A stretch of DNA of 64,000 nucleotides from Ruegeria sp. A3M17. Lineage in GTDB: Bacteria > Pseudomonadota > Alphaproteobacteria > Rhodobacterales > Rhodobacteraceae. The translations under genes were made by a program, and so were the position numbers. Positions 19,468 through 31,638 of this stretch are shown one piece after another; position 1 is the stretch's first letter; every line of letters starts with the position of its first letter. The notes beneath the pieces were generated by a model. It had not been told where the DNA came from. It was given only the letters and a program-made list of their open reading frames with translations, and made no database searches. The stretch is taken from assembly GCF_003318255.1 (NCBI RefSeq), contig NZ_QOCF01000028.1, forward strand, positions 248,001 to 312,000, written 5' to 3'.

Positions 19468-19676
19468 AAGCGACGGTTCCTTTAAACCCTCGGGCAGATG
19501 CGTGCAAGTCTCGATGTCCTTGGACGCCTACCGGTGTGTAACGGTGATTCCCGCAGCTCAGATCGCCTGAAACCCATTCCATCACCACGCTCCAGCCAGA
19601 ATATCACGCCTATTCGGACGCTTACACTCACCTTCGATGGTCGTGTAATTTCGGTTGACTGATTTGTCTTATTTTA

Positions 19677-19692
19677 ATATTTCATGAAATAT
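19677..19692 (+). promoter_or_regulatory. Candidate ArsR operator
   Basis: A perfect 16-bp palindrome, ATATTTCATGAAATAT, overlaps the first two bases of the arsR-arsC start codon. Position and symmetry suit the autorepression typical of ArsR proteins. No Shine-Dalgarno sequence lies before the start codon. Confidence 0.55.
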
Positions 19693-20524
19693 GATAGAAC
19701 AGATAGCAGACCAATTGGCCATCCTGGGTCATCCGCAGCGTATCCTTGTGTTTCGCATGCTCATGCGACGTTTTCCTGACAGCGTCCCGGCAGGAGAGCT
19801 GGCAGCGGAACTCGACGTGAAGGCCAGCACCTTGTCGAACTATCTGAACGCGCTTCAGCGTTCTGGGCTGGTCGCGCAGGAACGTTCCGGCACGTCACTG
19901 CTATATTCGATTGAAATGAAAAACGTGCAACAGATGCTCGATTATCTGATCGTCGATTGCTGTCGCGGTCGCCCTGATATCTGCATGCCATTTGCTCCAG
20001 AAAATACGGCGGCGACGGATCGGAAGTTCAACGTCTTGTTTTTGTGTGTGGGCAATTCTGCCCGCTCGATTTTTGCGGAATCCCTACTGCGCTCGCTGGG
20101 GGGTGACCGGTTCAACGTTTACTCAGCCGGTACGCAGCCCACATCCGCGCTCAACCCGATGGCCGTGCAAGTTTTGGACGACAAAGGGCACGACACATCC
20201 ATCCTGCGGTCCAAGAACATATCCGAATTTGCATCCCCCGGCGCGCCCGAGATGGATTTCGTCTTCACCGTCTGCAATCAGGCCGCGAATGAGGAATGTC
20301 CCGCCTGGGAAGGCCAGCCAATCAGCGGCCATTGGGGCATGCCGGACCCGGTCAGGGCAGAGGGCACGGATGCCGAAAAAAGCCTTGCATTTCAACATGC
20401 ATATGGCGCGCTTAAGCGCCGGATTGAGGCCTTTACGTCTTTGCCGGTCCAAAGCCTCGACCGGATCGCACTGCAAACTGCTGTTGATGACATCGGCAGG
20501 ACGCCCACTGAGGACATGAAATGA
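19691..20524 (+). CDS. Fused ArsR-type regulator and arsenate reductase (ArsR-ArsC)
   Basis: Residues 1 to about 100 form an ArsR winged helix, including the recognition segment [20 protein letters not shown]90, C91 and C98 near its end resemble the three-cysteine As(III) site of ArsR proteins of the Acidithiobacillus type. Residues about 115-255 are a low-molecular-weight phosphatase-like arsenate reductase with P-loop CVGNSARS and the further Cys in [13 protein letters not shown]. One polypeptide would thus reduce arsenate and sense the arsenite formed. It is first in a four-gene operon and overlaps the next gene by 4 nt. Confidence 0.92.
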   Translation: MIEQIADQLAILGHPQRILVFRMLMRRFPDSVPAGELAAELDVKASTLSNYLNALQRSGLVAQERSGTSLLYSIEMKNVQQMLDYLIVDCCRGRPDICMPFAPENTAATDRKFNVLFLCVGNSARSIFAESLLRSLGGDRFNVYSAGTQPTSALNPMAVQVLDDKGHDTSILRSKNISEFASPGAPEMDFVFTVCNQAANEECPAWEGQPISGHWGMPDPVRAEGTDAEKSLAFQHAYGALKRRIEAFTSLPVQSLDRIALQTAVDDIGRTPTEDMK

Positions 20525-21519
20525 CGACTTATGCTGTGAACGGATTGGGCCGGATGGGAAAACTGGCCTTGAAACCGCTGCTCGACAAAGGCGCCAAGAT
20601 CGCCTGGATCAATGATGCGGTGGGTGACCCCGAAATGCACGCGCACCTGCTGGAGTTTGACACGGTCCATGGCCGCTGGGATGCCACGTTCGCGCATGAT
20701 GCCGACAGCGTTTCGATCAACGGCACGCGTCTGCCCTTTATCGGCACCAGGGATTTGGCTGACCTGCCGCTGGACGGTGTCGATGTGGTGATCGACTGCA
20801 CCGGTATCTTCAAGACCGAGGCCAGGCTGGCCCCCTATTTTGAGGCGGGCGTGAAGAAGGTTGTTGTCTCGGCCCCCGTCAAGGATGGCCCGACCGCCAA
20901 CATCGTTATGGGCGTGAATGAGGACACTTATGATCCGGATGTCCACAGCATCGTGACGGCGGCCTCCTGCACCACGAATTGTTTGGCCCCAGTGGTCAAG
21001 GTCATCCACGAAAACCTTGGTATTCGCCACGGGTCGATGACCACAATTCACGACGTGACCAACACGCAAACCATCGTGGACCGCCCCGCCAAAGATCTGC
21101 GCCGGGCGCGGTCTGCTTTAAACTCTCTGATCCCGACCACCACTGGTTCGGCCACGGCAATCACGCTGATTTACCCGGAACTCACAGGGCGGCTGAACGG
21201 TCACGCGGTGCGGGTGCCGTTGCTAAACGCCTCGCTGACGGATTGCGTCTTCGAGGTTGAGCGTGAAACCACCGTCGAAGAAGTCAACGCGCTTTTCAAG
21301 GCCGCCGCCGAAGGTGAGTTGAAAGGCATCCTCGGCTATGAGACGCGACCGCTGGTTTCGACCGACTACACCAACGACGAACGGTCCTCGATTGTGGATG
21401 CGCCCTCAACCATGGTCGTGAATGGGACACAGGTGAAGATCTATGCCTGGTACGACAATGAAATGGGTTACGCCCATCGTCTGGTCGACGTTGCCCTAAT
21501 GGTTGGTGCCTCGCTGTGA
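20521..21519 (+). CDS. ArsJ-associated glyceraldehyde-3-phosphate dehydrogenase
   Basis: The 332-residue protein is a GAPDH with NAD-binding N-terminus ([10 protein letters not shown]) and catalytic C150 in [11 protein letters not shown]. Between arsR-arsC and arsJ its likely role is not glycolysis but use of arsenate in place of phosphate, forming 1-arseno-3-phosphoglycerate, the substrate exported by ArsJ. This pairing is established for Pseudomonas ars islands. Translation is coupled at both ends by 4-nt overlaps. Confidence 0.93.
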   Translation: MTTYAVNGLGRMGKLALKPLLDKGAKIAWINDAVGDPEMHAHLLEFDTVHGRWDATFAHDADSVSINGTRLPFIGTRDLADLPLDGVDVVIDCTGIFKTEARLAPYFEAGVKKVVVSAPVKDGPTANIVMGVNEDTYDPDVHSIVTAASCTTNCLAPVVKVIHENLGIRHGSMTTIHDVTNTQTIVDRPAKDLRRARSALNSLIPTTTGSATAITLIYPELTGRLNGHAVRVPLLNASLTDCVFEVERETTVEEVNALFKAAAEGELKGILGYETRPLVSTDYTNDERSSIVDAPSTMVVNGTQVKIYAWYDNEMGYAHRLVDVALMVGASL

Positions 21520-22781
21520 CCCAAAGGCCCGAAGGTATGTCGGCGTATATCACGGTCACGGCAGCCTATTGGACCTTTATGCTGACCGACGGGGTCCTTC
21601 GCATGCTGGTGCTGTTGCACTTTCACAGCATGGGATTCTCACCGGTTCAGCTGGCGTACCTGTTTGTTCTGTATGAGATCGCCGGCATGGGTACGAACCT
21701 TGCCGCGGGTTGGATCGCGGCGCGGTTCGGGCTGACGTCGACGCTTTATGCCGGGCTGGCACTGCAGATTGGGGCGTTGCTGGTTCTTGCACAATTAGAC
21801 CCTAATTGGGCAATTCCGGCGAAAGTTGTGTTTGTGATGATCGTGCAAGGGGCCAGCGGGGTAGCAAAGGACCTAGCCAAGATGTCCTCAAAATCCGCCG
21901 TCAAACTGCTGGCCCCGACCGAGGGCGGAGGGTTGTTTCGCTGGGTCGCGATTTTGACCGGCTCCAAGAACGCCGTCAAAGGATTTGGGTTTCTGCTTGG
22001 GGCGGCACTGTTGGCAACAGTGGGCTTTATGTGGGCCGTTCTGGCAATGGCGATCATACTTGCCGCAATCCTCGTCGCCGTCATCCTGTTCATGCCGACC
22101 GGCCTGCCCAAAGGGCGCAAAAGCGCCAAATTCTCTGAGGTCTTCTCGAAATCCGCCAACGTGAATTGGCTGTCCGCCGCTCGTGTCTTCTTGTTTGGCG
22201 CGCGGGATGTGTGGTTTGTGGTCGGCATCCCGATCTATTTCTACGCGGTGCTGTCGGACGGAACCGAGGATGGTAACCGTGCCGCATTTTTCATGATCGG
22301 CACGTTCATGGCCGTTTGGGTCATACTTTACGGAGCTGTTCAGGCCAGCGCGCCGAAAATCCTGCGTGCAAACGAACGCCCGGAAGGGGATCTTATCCAT
22401 GCAGCCAAGAATTGGGCCGCGGCATTGTTCAGCGTGCCTGCTGCACTGACCATCGCGGTGCTGCTCTCATCCGGCCCCGAGACATGGCTGACCGTCACGC
22501 TGGTCGCGGGCCTATTGGCCTTTGGGGCGATCTTCGCCGTCAATTCAGCGCTGCATTCTTACCTGATCCTGGCCTTTACCAAATCCGAGCGTGTAACGAT
22601 GGATGTGGGCTTTTACTACATGGCCAACGCGACAGGCCGTCTGGTTGGCACTGTCCTGTCGGGACTTACCTATCAGATTGGCGGGCTTCCACTGGTTCTG
22701 GGCACCGCTGCTGCAATGGTCGCGCTGGCCGCCCTTACATCCGGCAAACTAACCGACCAGACAACCGAGGCATATTCATGA
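21516..22781 (+). CDS. arsJ: ArsJ organoarsenical efflux MFS transporter
   Basis: The GTG start overlaps the GAPDH stop. The 421-residue protein has about 11-12 membrane segments of the major facilitator superfamily and shows family sequences such as [16 protein letters not shown] and the loop [16 protein letters not shown]. ArsJ exports 1-arseno-3-phosphoglycerate, which decomposes outside to arsenate, giving As(V) resistance. It overlaps the acr3 start by 4 nt. Confidence 0.93.
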   Translation: MTQRPEGMSAYITVTAAYWTFMLTDGVLRMLVLLHFHSMGFSPVQLAYLFVLYEIAGMGTNLAAGWIAARFGLTSTLYAGLALQIGALLVLAQLDPNWAIPAKVVFVMIVQGASGVAKDLAKMSSKSAVKLLAPTEGGGLFRWVAILTGSKNAVKGFGFLLGAALLATVGFMWAVLAMAIILAAILVAVILFMPTGLPKGRKSAKFSEVFSKSANVNWLSAARVFLFGARDVWFVVGIPIYFYAVLSDGTEDGNRAAFFMIGTFMAVWVILYGAVQASAPKILRANERPEGDLIHAAKNWAAALFSVPAALTIAVLLSSGPETWLTVTLVAGLLAFGAIFAVNSALHSYLILAFTKSERVTMDVGFYYMANATGRLVGTVLSGLTYQIGGLPLVLGTAAAMVALAALTSGKLTDQTTEAYS

Positions 22782-23800
22782 GCATCTTCGAACGCTACCT
22801 GACCGTCTGGGTCGCGCTGGCCATGGTTGGCGGCGTATTGATCGGACTGGTTGCACCCGGCCTGGTTCAACTGATCGCCTCGGCCGAAGTGGCCAGCGTC
22901 AATCTGGTGGTGGCCCTGCTGATCTGGGCGATGGTCTACCCCATGATGGTCGGCGTCGATTTTGGCGCGGTGGCAGGCGTTGCCCGGCAACCACGCGGGC
23001 TGATCGTGACGCTGGTTGTCAACTGGTTGATTAAGCCGTTCACCATGGCCTTTCTGGCGGTTCTGTTCTTTGAGCACGTCTTTGCACCATGGATCGAACC
23101 TGAAGACGCGGCTCAATACACCGCCGGGCTGATCCTGCTGGGTGCTGCACCGTGCACCGCTATGGTGTTCGTCTGGTCTCAGCTGACTAGGGGCGATGCG
23201 ACCTATACGCTGGTGCAGGTTTCCGTGAACGACTTGATCATGGTGGTGGCATTCGCCCCAATCGTGGCCTTTCTGCTGGGCGTGACCGACATTCAGGTTC
23301 CATGGCAGACACTGGTTCTGGCAACTGTGTTGTATGTGGTATTACCGCTGATCGCCGGCCTGATAACGCGCCGAACATTGGGATCGCCCCAGGCCATCGA
23401 TGCGTTTTCCGCACGCGTCAAGCCGTGGTCGGTCATGGGCCTGATCGCCACCGTCGTCATCCTGTTCGGTCTGCAGGGGCAAACCATTCAGGCAAAACCG
23501 ATGGTGATCGTCCTGATCGCCATACCGATCCTGATCCAGAGCTATGGTATCTTCGCTCTGGCTTACGGCGCAGCATATGCCCTAAAGGTGCCGCACCGGA
23601 TCGCCGCACCCTGCGCAATGATCGGAACGTCGAACTTCTTTGAACTAGCCGTCGCCGTGGCCATCAGCCTGTTCGGATTGAACTCGGGCGCGGCTCTGGC
23701 GACGGTTGTAGGCGTTCTGGTTGAGGTCCCGGTGATGCTGTCGCTGGTTGCCTTCGCAAACCGCACACGCGCGCGGTTCCCCGAACCTGCGCCATCGTAG
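22778..23800 (+). CDS. acr3: ACR3-family arsenite efflux permease
   Basis: I start at the ATG at 22778, inside the arsJ stop; a longer in-frame reading overlapping arsJ is an artefact. The 340-residue protein has ten hydrophobic segments of the BART superfamily and the conserved Cys (C126) in [24 protein letters not shown] that is essential in known ACR3 proteins. It expels arsenite, the product of the ArsC domain. Together the operon handles arsenate by two routes: reduction and As(III) efflux, and organoarsenical formation and efflux. Confidence 0.94.
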   Translation: MSIFERYLTVWVALAMVGGVLIGLVAPGLVQLIASAEVASVNLVVALLIWAMVYPMMVGVDFGAVAGVARQPRGLIVTLVVNWLIKPFTMAFLAVLFFEHVFAPWIEPEDAAQYTAGLILLGAAPCTAMVFVWSQLTRGDATYTLVQVSVNDLIMVVAFAPIVAFLLGVTDIQVPWQTLVLATVLYVVLPLIAGLITRRTLGSPQAIDAFSARVKPWSVMGLIATVVILFGLQGQTIQAKPMVIVLIAIPILIQSYGIFALAYGAAYALKVPHRIAAPCAMIGTSNFFELAVAVAISLFGLNSGAALATVVGVLVEVPVMLSLVAFANRTRARFPEPAPS

Positions 23801-23826
23801 ATCTAACTAACGCTCCGTCTTGTGTG

Positions 23827-25863
<2,037 letters not shown>

Positions 25864-25867
<4 letters not shown>

Positions 25868-26664
25868 GCGCGGTTCCGAACCCGATTGCCGGCCTGCATC
25901 AGGGGGCCGAGCCCTTCGATCATGTCTGGGTTCAACGGATGGCTCAACCGTCCGTATGTGTACTTTGTCTGATACATTAGATTTCGAACGAATCTGGCCA
26001 TGGGCGAGCCGGGTTTCATCTTGCTGCGGCAGTGATCGATCGTGCTGTCTGTCTCTTTACGCTCTGCGACCATCTGCTCGGCAAGGGTGAGGATGGGCAC
26101 ATTGTGTTCCCAATAGAATTTCAGATCTATGTCGATGGGGCGCGTAATCGGGGCCTCGATCGCCAAAAGCTGAGCGGCAGCACGACGGCCGATGATGTAA
26201 CCTGTGGTTCTGGGTGGCAGACGGTCCGACAGGACAAGATCCTGATCCGCAACGGATTTAATAACCTGCCCGTTGTTTCCGGACACGCCATCGATCTTGA
26301 TCATGACGTCTTCAAAACATTCACCACACTCAGCCAGTTCATTAAAAAATGGCCTGGGGTCCTGCACGAAAGTTGCGTCATCTTCCAAAACAAGACTCAC
26401 GCAGTCGGAAGAATCTGCGACTTCCTGCCATATTTGGCGATGCCCGAGAGTACAGGCAACTTCGTTGCGGCTGAGCGGGCGCTTAAACTTGATCCGGTTC
26501 ATATCAGCATCATATAGGTGATGCAGCTCAGAGTTGTTTAGCTGATCTCCGGCAATGGCGTCGCAAAACTCATGGTTCAAGCCAAAGCGGGCAAATTCGC
26601 TTTCGCAGAAACGTCGCCGTTCAACGTCTTTCGGCAAACTCAGAATGACGGCCTTAATCGACAC
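25864..26664 (-). CDS. Glycosyltransferase family 25 protein
   Basis: The 266-residue protein starts with the GT25/LPS-biosynthesis pattern (MSIKAVILSLPKDVERRRFCE), followed by the LGHRQIWQEVADS segment and the acidic motif LVLEDDA (about 91-97). These enzymes add galactose or glucose to lipooligosaccharide cores. It is the first gene of the GT25-DUF707-glf unit. A galactofuranose-containing glycan is the likely product of the three genes. Confidence 0.87.
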
Positions 26665-27252
26665 TGTTCCATTACCAATAATTTTTTTGCACCGTGTTAC
26701 TACGGGCCGTATTTACTAAGCACAAGCGCAACTGGTCTATCCTTTTCCCGCGACGCGTCAAGGATTTACTGCGGCAAAAAACCGCCGAAATTTAATCGTT
26801 ACTCTCGCGCTACAGTAATTTGCCCCTCAATATCAGAGCTTCCATTCTTCCAAACATATACATATCACAATGAAACCAAAAAGAAAATCGCCTGGCCCCA
26901 TCACGCTGGATAGCAATAGTTTCTGCCAACGCTTCAAGCTGCCCTTCACAATTCAGGAATCTAGTGCAGCAGGAGATGCAAACAAGACGCTATTAAGTTG
27001 TGCGGACACCTTCCGGCTTAGACCTAAAAACCCCACGTAGAGGGAGGCGCGCGAAAACCCACAATACATCGCGCGCCCTTGTTGAACGGAAGCATCAAAA
27101 CCTTGTACAACGCAACGCCAACCCTTATCTGACGAGGCCCCTGCGCAACCTTGTGATTGGGCAACTCTGTCGCGTCATTTGATCTGCCCTTTAGGCGGGA
27201 ACGATTATAGGTTATCTGAGCGAGCGCATGATTTCACGATCTGGAGAATGCA
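26665..27252. other. Intergenic region between divergent glycan genes
   Basis: About 590 bp between GT25 (minus) and an ABC exporter (plus), visibly richer in A/T than the neighbouring metabolic genes. It should contain two divergent promoters. A 60-codon frame at 27000 has no coding character or ribosome-binding site. I see no RNA gene. Confidence 0.4.
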
Positions 27253-29049
27253 ATGATTAAGCGTGCCTGGACCGAATGGCGATCAGGCTATATGGGCCGC
27301 CTCATTGGCGAGAGTTTTTTTGCCCAAGGTCCTCTTTATGCCGTCGCCATTGTTGCGATGATCGCCGTTGCCGCGACCACTGCTGGCTCGGCCTTCATGA
27401 TGGAATACATCGTTGATGCGATGACCAGCCCCGATATGCGTGAGTGGGCGTTTGCAATCGCTCTAGGCGTTGTTCTCTTGTTTCTGACCAAAGCGGTGGC
27501 CTCCTATATCCAGTCTATATACTTGGCGCGTGCGGGGAACCGGATCATTGCGATGCAACAAGACCGCGTGTATCGTAAGCTGTTGCGGCATGGCATTTCG
27601 TTCTTCGCCCAGAATGAATCCTCGGATCTACTCATGCGTACGACACACGGTGCGCAAGCTGCCCGAACTTTGATTGATGTGGTGGTTACCGGTTTTGTTC
27701 GCGATGCCTTGACCCTGTTGGGTCTGGTAATCGTTATGGTGTACCAGCAGCCCGTGCTGTCCATCATGTTTTTTATTGTCGGACCCGTGGCTTTGCTGGG
27801 CGTGCGTTATCTGTTGAAAAGCGTGCGCTCGATCATGCAGCAAGAGTTCAAATCGCTGGCAGAAATTATTCGTGTGCTGCAGGAAACCTCGGCCGGCATC
27901 AAGATCATCAAGGTGTTCTCTCTTGAGGATCGGATGATCAACCGTATGGAAACGGCCATCCTCAAGGTCGAAGAACGCTCGAACGATATTGCGCGGCTGC
28001 AGTCGATCGCCAGCCCGCTGATGGAATTTTTGGCCGGTCTGGCCGTTGCCGGCGTTCTGGTCGTTTCGACCTTGGGAATTGCGGGCACGGAACAACCAAC
28101 AGCTGGTCAGTTGATGTCATTTATCACGGCGCTTCTGATGGCTTATGAACCCGCCAAACGTCTATCAAAAATGCGCGTTCAGATTGAGGCGGCCATGGTC
28201 GGTGTTGGCATGTTGTTTGGCTTGCTGGATCAAGAAGACACCATGCAGGAAAGCCCCGAAGCCCGCGACCTGTTGAACGGGCCTGGCGAAATCGGCTTGC
28301 GCAATGTCACCTTTGGATACCACGGGTCAATTCCGGTAATCGAAAATATGAACGTAACCTTCGAGGCTGGAAAAACCACAGCACTGGTTGGTCAGTCCGG
28401 GGGCGGAAAATCGACGATCTTTGGCTTGATCATGCGGTTCTATGACCCTGATGAAGGATCCGTCGAAATAGACGGTCAAAACTTGCAGGACGCCCGCTTT
28501 TCTTCGCTCAGAAAAAAGATCTCATATGTAGGTCAGGATACGTTCTTGTTTTCAGCCTCAGTGATGGAAAACTTGCGTTGTTCGGCGCCGGACGCGACGG
28601 ACGAAGAGGTCATCGAAGCTGCAAAGGCAGCACACGCGCATGACTTCATCTGCGACTTTCCCAATGGCTATGACACTCAGGTTGGTGAAAACGGAACCTT
28701 CTTGTCTGGTGGCCAAAAGCAACGGATTGCGATTGCGCGTGCGATCCTTCGCAATGCCGAGATATTGCTGTTAGACGAAGCCACCAGCGCGCTGGACGCA
28801 GAATCCGAGGCTCTGGTGAAGTCTGCGCTGGATACATTGACACAGAACATTACCGTGATCGTAATTGCACACAGACTTTCGACCGTTCTGGAGGCCGATA
28901 AAATTATCGTTGTTCAGGACGGCGCCGTCATTGAACAGGGCAACCTCGACGAGCTTATGCAGCTCGAAGGTCAGTTCAAAAAACTCTTCGATCAGCAATT
29001 CAAAAAACGCGAACCTGTGGCCGAAGCAAAAGCCGAAGTTGCGGAGTGA
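27253..29049 (+). CDS. ABC exporter, MsbA-like half-transporter
   Basis: The 598-residue protein fuses a six-helix permease domain (about 1-320) with a nucleotide-binding domain (about 345-585). Visible motifs: Walker A GQSGGGKST (about 379-387), Q-loop YVGQDTFLF, signature LSGGQ (about 484), Walker B ILLLDEATSALD (about 503) and the H-loop IAHRLST. It probably dimerises and moves a lipid or lipid-linked sugar across the inner membrane. Within this glycan locus it is the best candidate for the export step, since no Wzx, Wzm or Wzt homologue is seen. Confidence 0.88.
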   Translation: MIKRAWTEWRSGYMGRLIGESFFAQGPLYAVAIVAMIAVAATTAGSAFMMEYIVDAMTSPDMREWAFAIALGVVLLFLTKAVASYIQSIYLARAGNRIIAMQQDRVYRKLLRHGISFFAQNESSDLLMRTTHGAQAARTLIDVVVTGFVRDALTLLGLVIVMVYQQPVLSIMFFIVGPVALLGVRYLLKSVRSIMQQEFKSLAEIIRVLQETSAGIKIIKVFSLEDRMINRMETAILKVEERSNDIARLQSIASPLMEFLAGLAVAGVLVVSTLGIAGTEQPTAGQLMSFITALLMAYEPAKRLSKMRVQIEAAMVGVGMLFGLLDQEDTMQESPEARDLLNGPGEIGLRNVTFGYHGSIPVIENMNVTFEAGKTTALVGQSGGGKSTIFGLIMRFYDPDEGSVEIDGQNLQDARFSSLRKKISYVGQDTFLFSASVMENLRCSAPDATDEEVIEAAKAAHAHDFICDFPNGYDTQVGENGTFLSGGQKQRIAIARAILRNAEILLLDEATSALDAESEALVKSALDTLTQNITVIVIAHRLSTVLEADKIIVVQDGAVIEQGNLDELMQLEGQFKKLFDQQFKKREPVAEAKAEVAE

Positions 29050-29359
29050 TGTTCCGCAGCTTCGGTCTGCCCACGTCTGCATTCACCTACACTTGGCGTG
29101 ATGGATAGGACAGACAATGCTCACCTTACACCGGTTAGCACTGGACACCCGAAGTCGGGGCCTCGGCCCAAATTCAGAAGTCTGGATTTCGATCCGACCC
29201 AATGACGCAAGCTGTACTCATTTAATGCCAGGCCGACGAACAGGCAAAAAAATTCGCATATTCTGAAATTGGATCGCGAAGGGTGTAACGCTACTATATA
29301 CGCGCTGCGGAAACGGTGCTAAATCGCAAAAAATTGATTAACCTTTGGATGTGTGCTGC
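29050..29359. other. Intergenic region before the sugar-modification operon
   Basis: A 310-bp A/T-rich stretch that should contain the promoter of the seven-gene plus-strand operon. I see no gene and no convincing hairpin terminator after the ABC exporter gene. Confidence 0.4.
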
Positions 29360-29791
29360 ATGGACCGGTCTGAAAATAATTATGATGAGCTATACGGGCT
29401 TGTTGAACTACAGGTACGCGGCGATGATCGGGGTAACCTGGTCGTTGTAGAGCAACTCAAAGAAGTGCCATTCGAACTCAAGCGCATGTTTGCAATTTAC
29501 GGAGCGGTTGGCGACGAGCCGCGCGGCAGTCATGCGAACCTGCGATCACGCTTTGGATTTTTGTGCCTTAACGGGCGCTGCCGTGTCAGGCTGGCAGCTC
29601 CGGATGGTGAATTTGCCAGCATAGAGCTGGACTCTCCTTCAAAACTCCTCTGGATTGAAAGAATGGTTTGGAAAGAGATGTACGACTTTAGCGAGGATTG
29701 CGTTCTGGTTGTTGTATCAGATAATCTCTACGACCCCGAAGAATACATCCACTCGTATGACGACTACAAAAACATGAAGATAAGTGGCTAA
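29360..29791 (+). CDS. FdtA/QdtA-like sugar 3,4-ketoisomerase (cupin)
   Basis: The ATG at 29360 is the first ATG; upstream in-frame TTG/GTG codons are less likely. The 143-residue cupin resembles dTDP-4-oxo-6-deoxyglucose 3,4-ketoisomerases (FdtA, QdtA), which move the keto group from C4 to C3 before transamination. Family segments visible: DDRGNLVVVEQ, the RGSHAN motif, and the ending DNLYDPEEYIHSYDDY. In FdtA the second half of the His pair in RGxHAHK follows, but here it is Asn, so activity or specificity may differ. It heads an operon with an FdtB-like aminotransferase. Confidence 0.82.
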   Translation: MDRSENNYDELYGLVELQVRGDDRGNLVVVEQLKEVPFELKRMFAIYGAVGDEPRGSHANLRSRFGFLCLNGRCRVRLAAPDGEFASIELDSPSKLLWIERMVWKEMYDFSEDCVLVVVSDNLYDPEEYIHSYDDYKNMKISG

Positions 29792-29792
29792 A

Positions 29793-31400
29793 ATGAATAA
29801 ACTTCTCGAATTTCACAGCCTCACATCAAGTCAAAATCTAAAGCGCAGCGATCTTATTGGCCGGGTGGACGAGCAAGCTCGCAACCTGAAGATCAATGTC
29901 ATCCGCAACCACTCTTTTGAATTGGTCGCTGCGACACTGAATGCCTTCCTGGAAATCTCGGGCTTGAAGGCAGAGTTCAGTTACAGCGACTACGATGATG
30001 CATTTGCAAATGTCGATTTTTCGACGGGTGCTGATGCGCATATTCTCTGGGTTGATCTGGATCGGTATGATGACAAAGGGCGTGAACACATTGCTGCCCG
30101 CCTGAATGAACTCAGCCAAAGCGCCGCGGACCCCGTCATTATTGTACCAATTGGTGCGGAATTTGAAGCTCAGGAGCCTCTGTTCAAGGCGGACGTTACG
30201 CCCATAATCACCCGCCTCGGGGATAAGTTCTTTGATGAGCGGCTCGCTGACTTCACCGGCACCCGCTGTAGTCCGGCGGCATGTATGGAAATGTCCAGGT
30301 TGCTTGGGTTGCGCATCATTCCAGCTGTTATCCTGCCGGGATTGAAGGCAGTTGTAGTTGATCTCGACAATACCCTTTACAAGGGCGTGCTTGGCGAGGA
30401 CGGCGCAGACGGAGTCGTTCTGGAACCCGGACATATTGCACTGCAGCAGAAGCTGGTTGAACTTGCGGGCCAAGGTTTCTTTATTTGCGTTGCGTCGAAG
30501 AACGAAGCGGAAGATGCTGAGCATCTGTTCAACAGCCGCACTGACTTCCCTCTTCGCCCTGAACACGTGACCAAGTTTATGGTCAACTGGGACTCCAAAT
30601 CTTCCAACATCCAAGATTTGGAAAAATTCCTGAATATCCACCATTCTTCAATGCTGTTTGTCGACGACAATATGGGTGAGCTTTTTGAAGTAAGCAACGC
30701 GTTGCCGGACATCAAGCAGTTCTGGGCCTCACCTGACAGCGATGCCAATGCCCGTGGCGTCAGCATATACCCGGGCCTTCTGAAATCGAAAGTCACTGCT
30801 GAAGACGCAGCCAGAAGTAAAGACGTACAAGCAAATGAAGAACGGCGACGCCTGCGAGAGCAGATGTCCCCCGAAGATTATCTGCGTTCGCTTGAGATTA
30901 AGATCAGCTTCATGGCAAACGATCCTGAACAGGTGACCCGGGTTTCGGAACTCTCCCGGAAGACCAACCAGTTTATCTTCAACTACAAGCGGTACTCACT
31001 TGCCGAAGTAAAAGCCGCAGCGGAAAGTTCGACTTCTTGCGTAATGACCGTTTCGATGAGCGACAAGCTGATCGATAGTGGCATCATTGGCTGTCTGGTT
31101 GCGCATAAACACGAGGACATCCTGCAGGTAGAAGACATGTTTGTCAGTTGCCGGGCATTGGGTCGCGGCCTGGATGACGTTGTTGTTCTGGGCGCTATCA
31201 AATGCGCGGCGGATCAACTGGGTTGTTCGAAAATCGGGATCGAGTTTCAAAAAGGCGACCGAAATGGCCCGGCAGAGGATTTCGTCGCGAAATATCTAAA
31301 TGAACACGCCAACGTCCCTTCGGAGCTAGACTATTCATTCCCTCAGGGAATCGTCGAGATCTCCGTCCCTGAACTAGATGTAGAAGAGCAGAGTTACTAA
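29793..31400 (+). CDS. FkbH-like HAD-superfamily protein
   Basis: The ATG at 29793 is 1 bp beyond the stop of the ketoisomerase gene; a GTG at 29784 is an alternative. The 535-residue protein has an N-terminal region of about 170 residues, the HAD domain starting with VVDLDNTLYKG (about 188-198, Asp nucleophile and DxDxT motif), and a C-terminal GNAT-like region common in FkbH proteins. Characterised FkbH enzymes load a glyceryl group from 1,3-bisphosphoglycerate onto a carrier protein. The carrier-protein gene that follows fits this. Confidence 0.9.
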   Translation: MNKLLEFHSLTSSQNLKRSDLIGRVDEQARNLKINVIRNHSFELVAATLNAFLEISGLKAEFSYSDYDDAFANVDFSTGADAHILWVDLDRYDDKGREHIAARLNELSQSAADPVIIVPIGAEFEAQEPLFKADVTPIITRLGDKFFDERLADFTGTRCSPAACMEMSRLLGLRIIPAVILPGLKAVVVDLDNTLYKGVLGEDGADGVVLEPGHIALQQKLVELAGQGFFICVASKNEAEDAEHLFNSRTDFPLRPEHVTKFMVNWDSKSSNIQDLEKFLNIHHSSMLFVDDNMGELFEVSNALPDIKQFWASPDSDANARGVSIYPGLLKSKVTAEDAARSKDVQANEERRRLREQMSPEDYLRSLEIKISFMANDPEQVTRVSELSRKTNQFIFNYKRYSLAEVKAAAESSTSCVMTVSMSDKLIDSGIIGCLVAHKHEDILQVEDMFVSCRALGRGLDDVVVLGAIKCAADQLGCSKIGIEFQKGDRNGPAEDFVAKYLNEHANVPSELDYSFPQGIVEISVPELDVEEQSY

Positions 31401-31402
31401 CC

Positions 31403-31627
31403 ATGTCTGAAAACGTTTTGTCCTTTGTAGAAAGCCGTGCGGGCCTGGGTGAAAAATTCCAAGCACATTACGAAGATGCCGAAGTCTGGAGCTCGTTTGA
31501 CCGCATCGAACACGCTTTGGCCGCCGAAGAAGAATTCGGGATTCAGTTCTCGCCAGAGGAACTGACGGAACTGGGCTCGCCCAAAAGCTTTGTTGATGCA
31601 ATTCAATCGAAACTGAACGGAAACTAG
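31403..31627 (+). CDS. Acyl carrier protein
   Basis: The 74-residue acidic helical protein aligns with ACPs around SSFDRIEHALAAEEEFGI; S31 sits where the phosphopantetheine-bearing Ser of the usual DSL motif lies, although the preceding Asp is replaced by Ser. It starts 2 bp after the FkbH-like gene. I infer that it carries the unit made by the FkbH-like enzyme for transfer to a sugar amine. Confidence 0.85.
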   Translation: MSENVLSFVESRAGLGEKFQAHYEDAEVWSSFDRIEHALAAEEEFGIQFSPEELTELGSPKSFVDAIQSKLNGN

Positions 31628-31638
31628 GGAGCGGGCTC

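Noticed and set aside
22316..22777. Upstream extension of the ACR3 frame into arsJ
   Set aside because: The extra 154 residues are out-of-frame arsJ sequence; the ATG at 22778 with 4-nt overlap matches the ACR3 N-terminus.
27000..27182. 60-codon frame in the gap before the ABC exporter
   Set aside because: No ribosome-binding site, no family resemblance and arginine-rich random composition.
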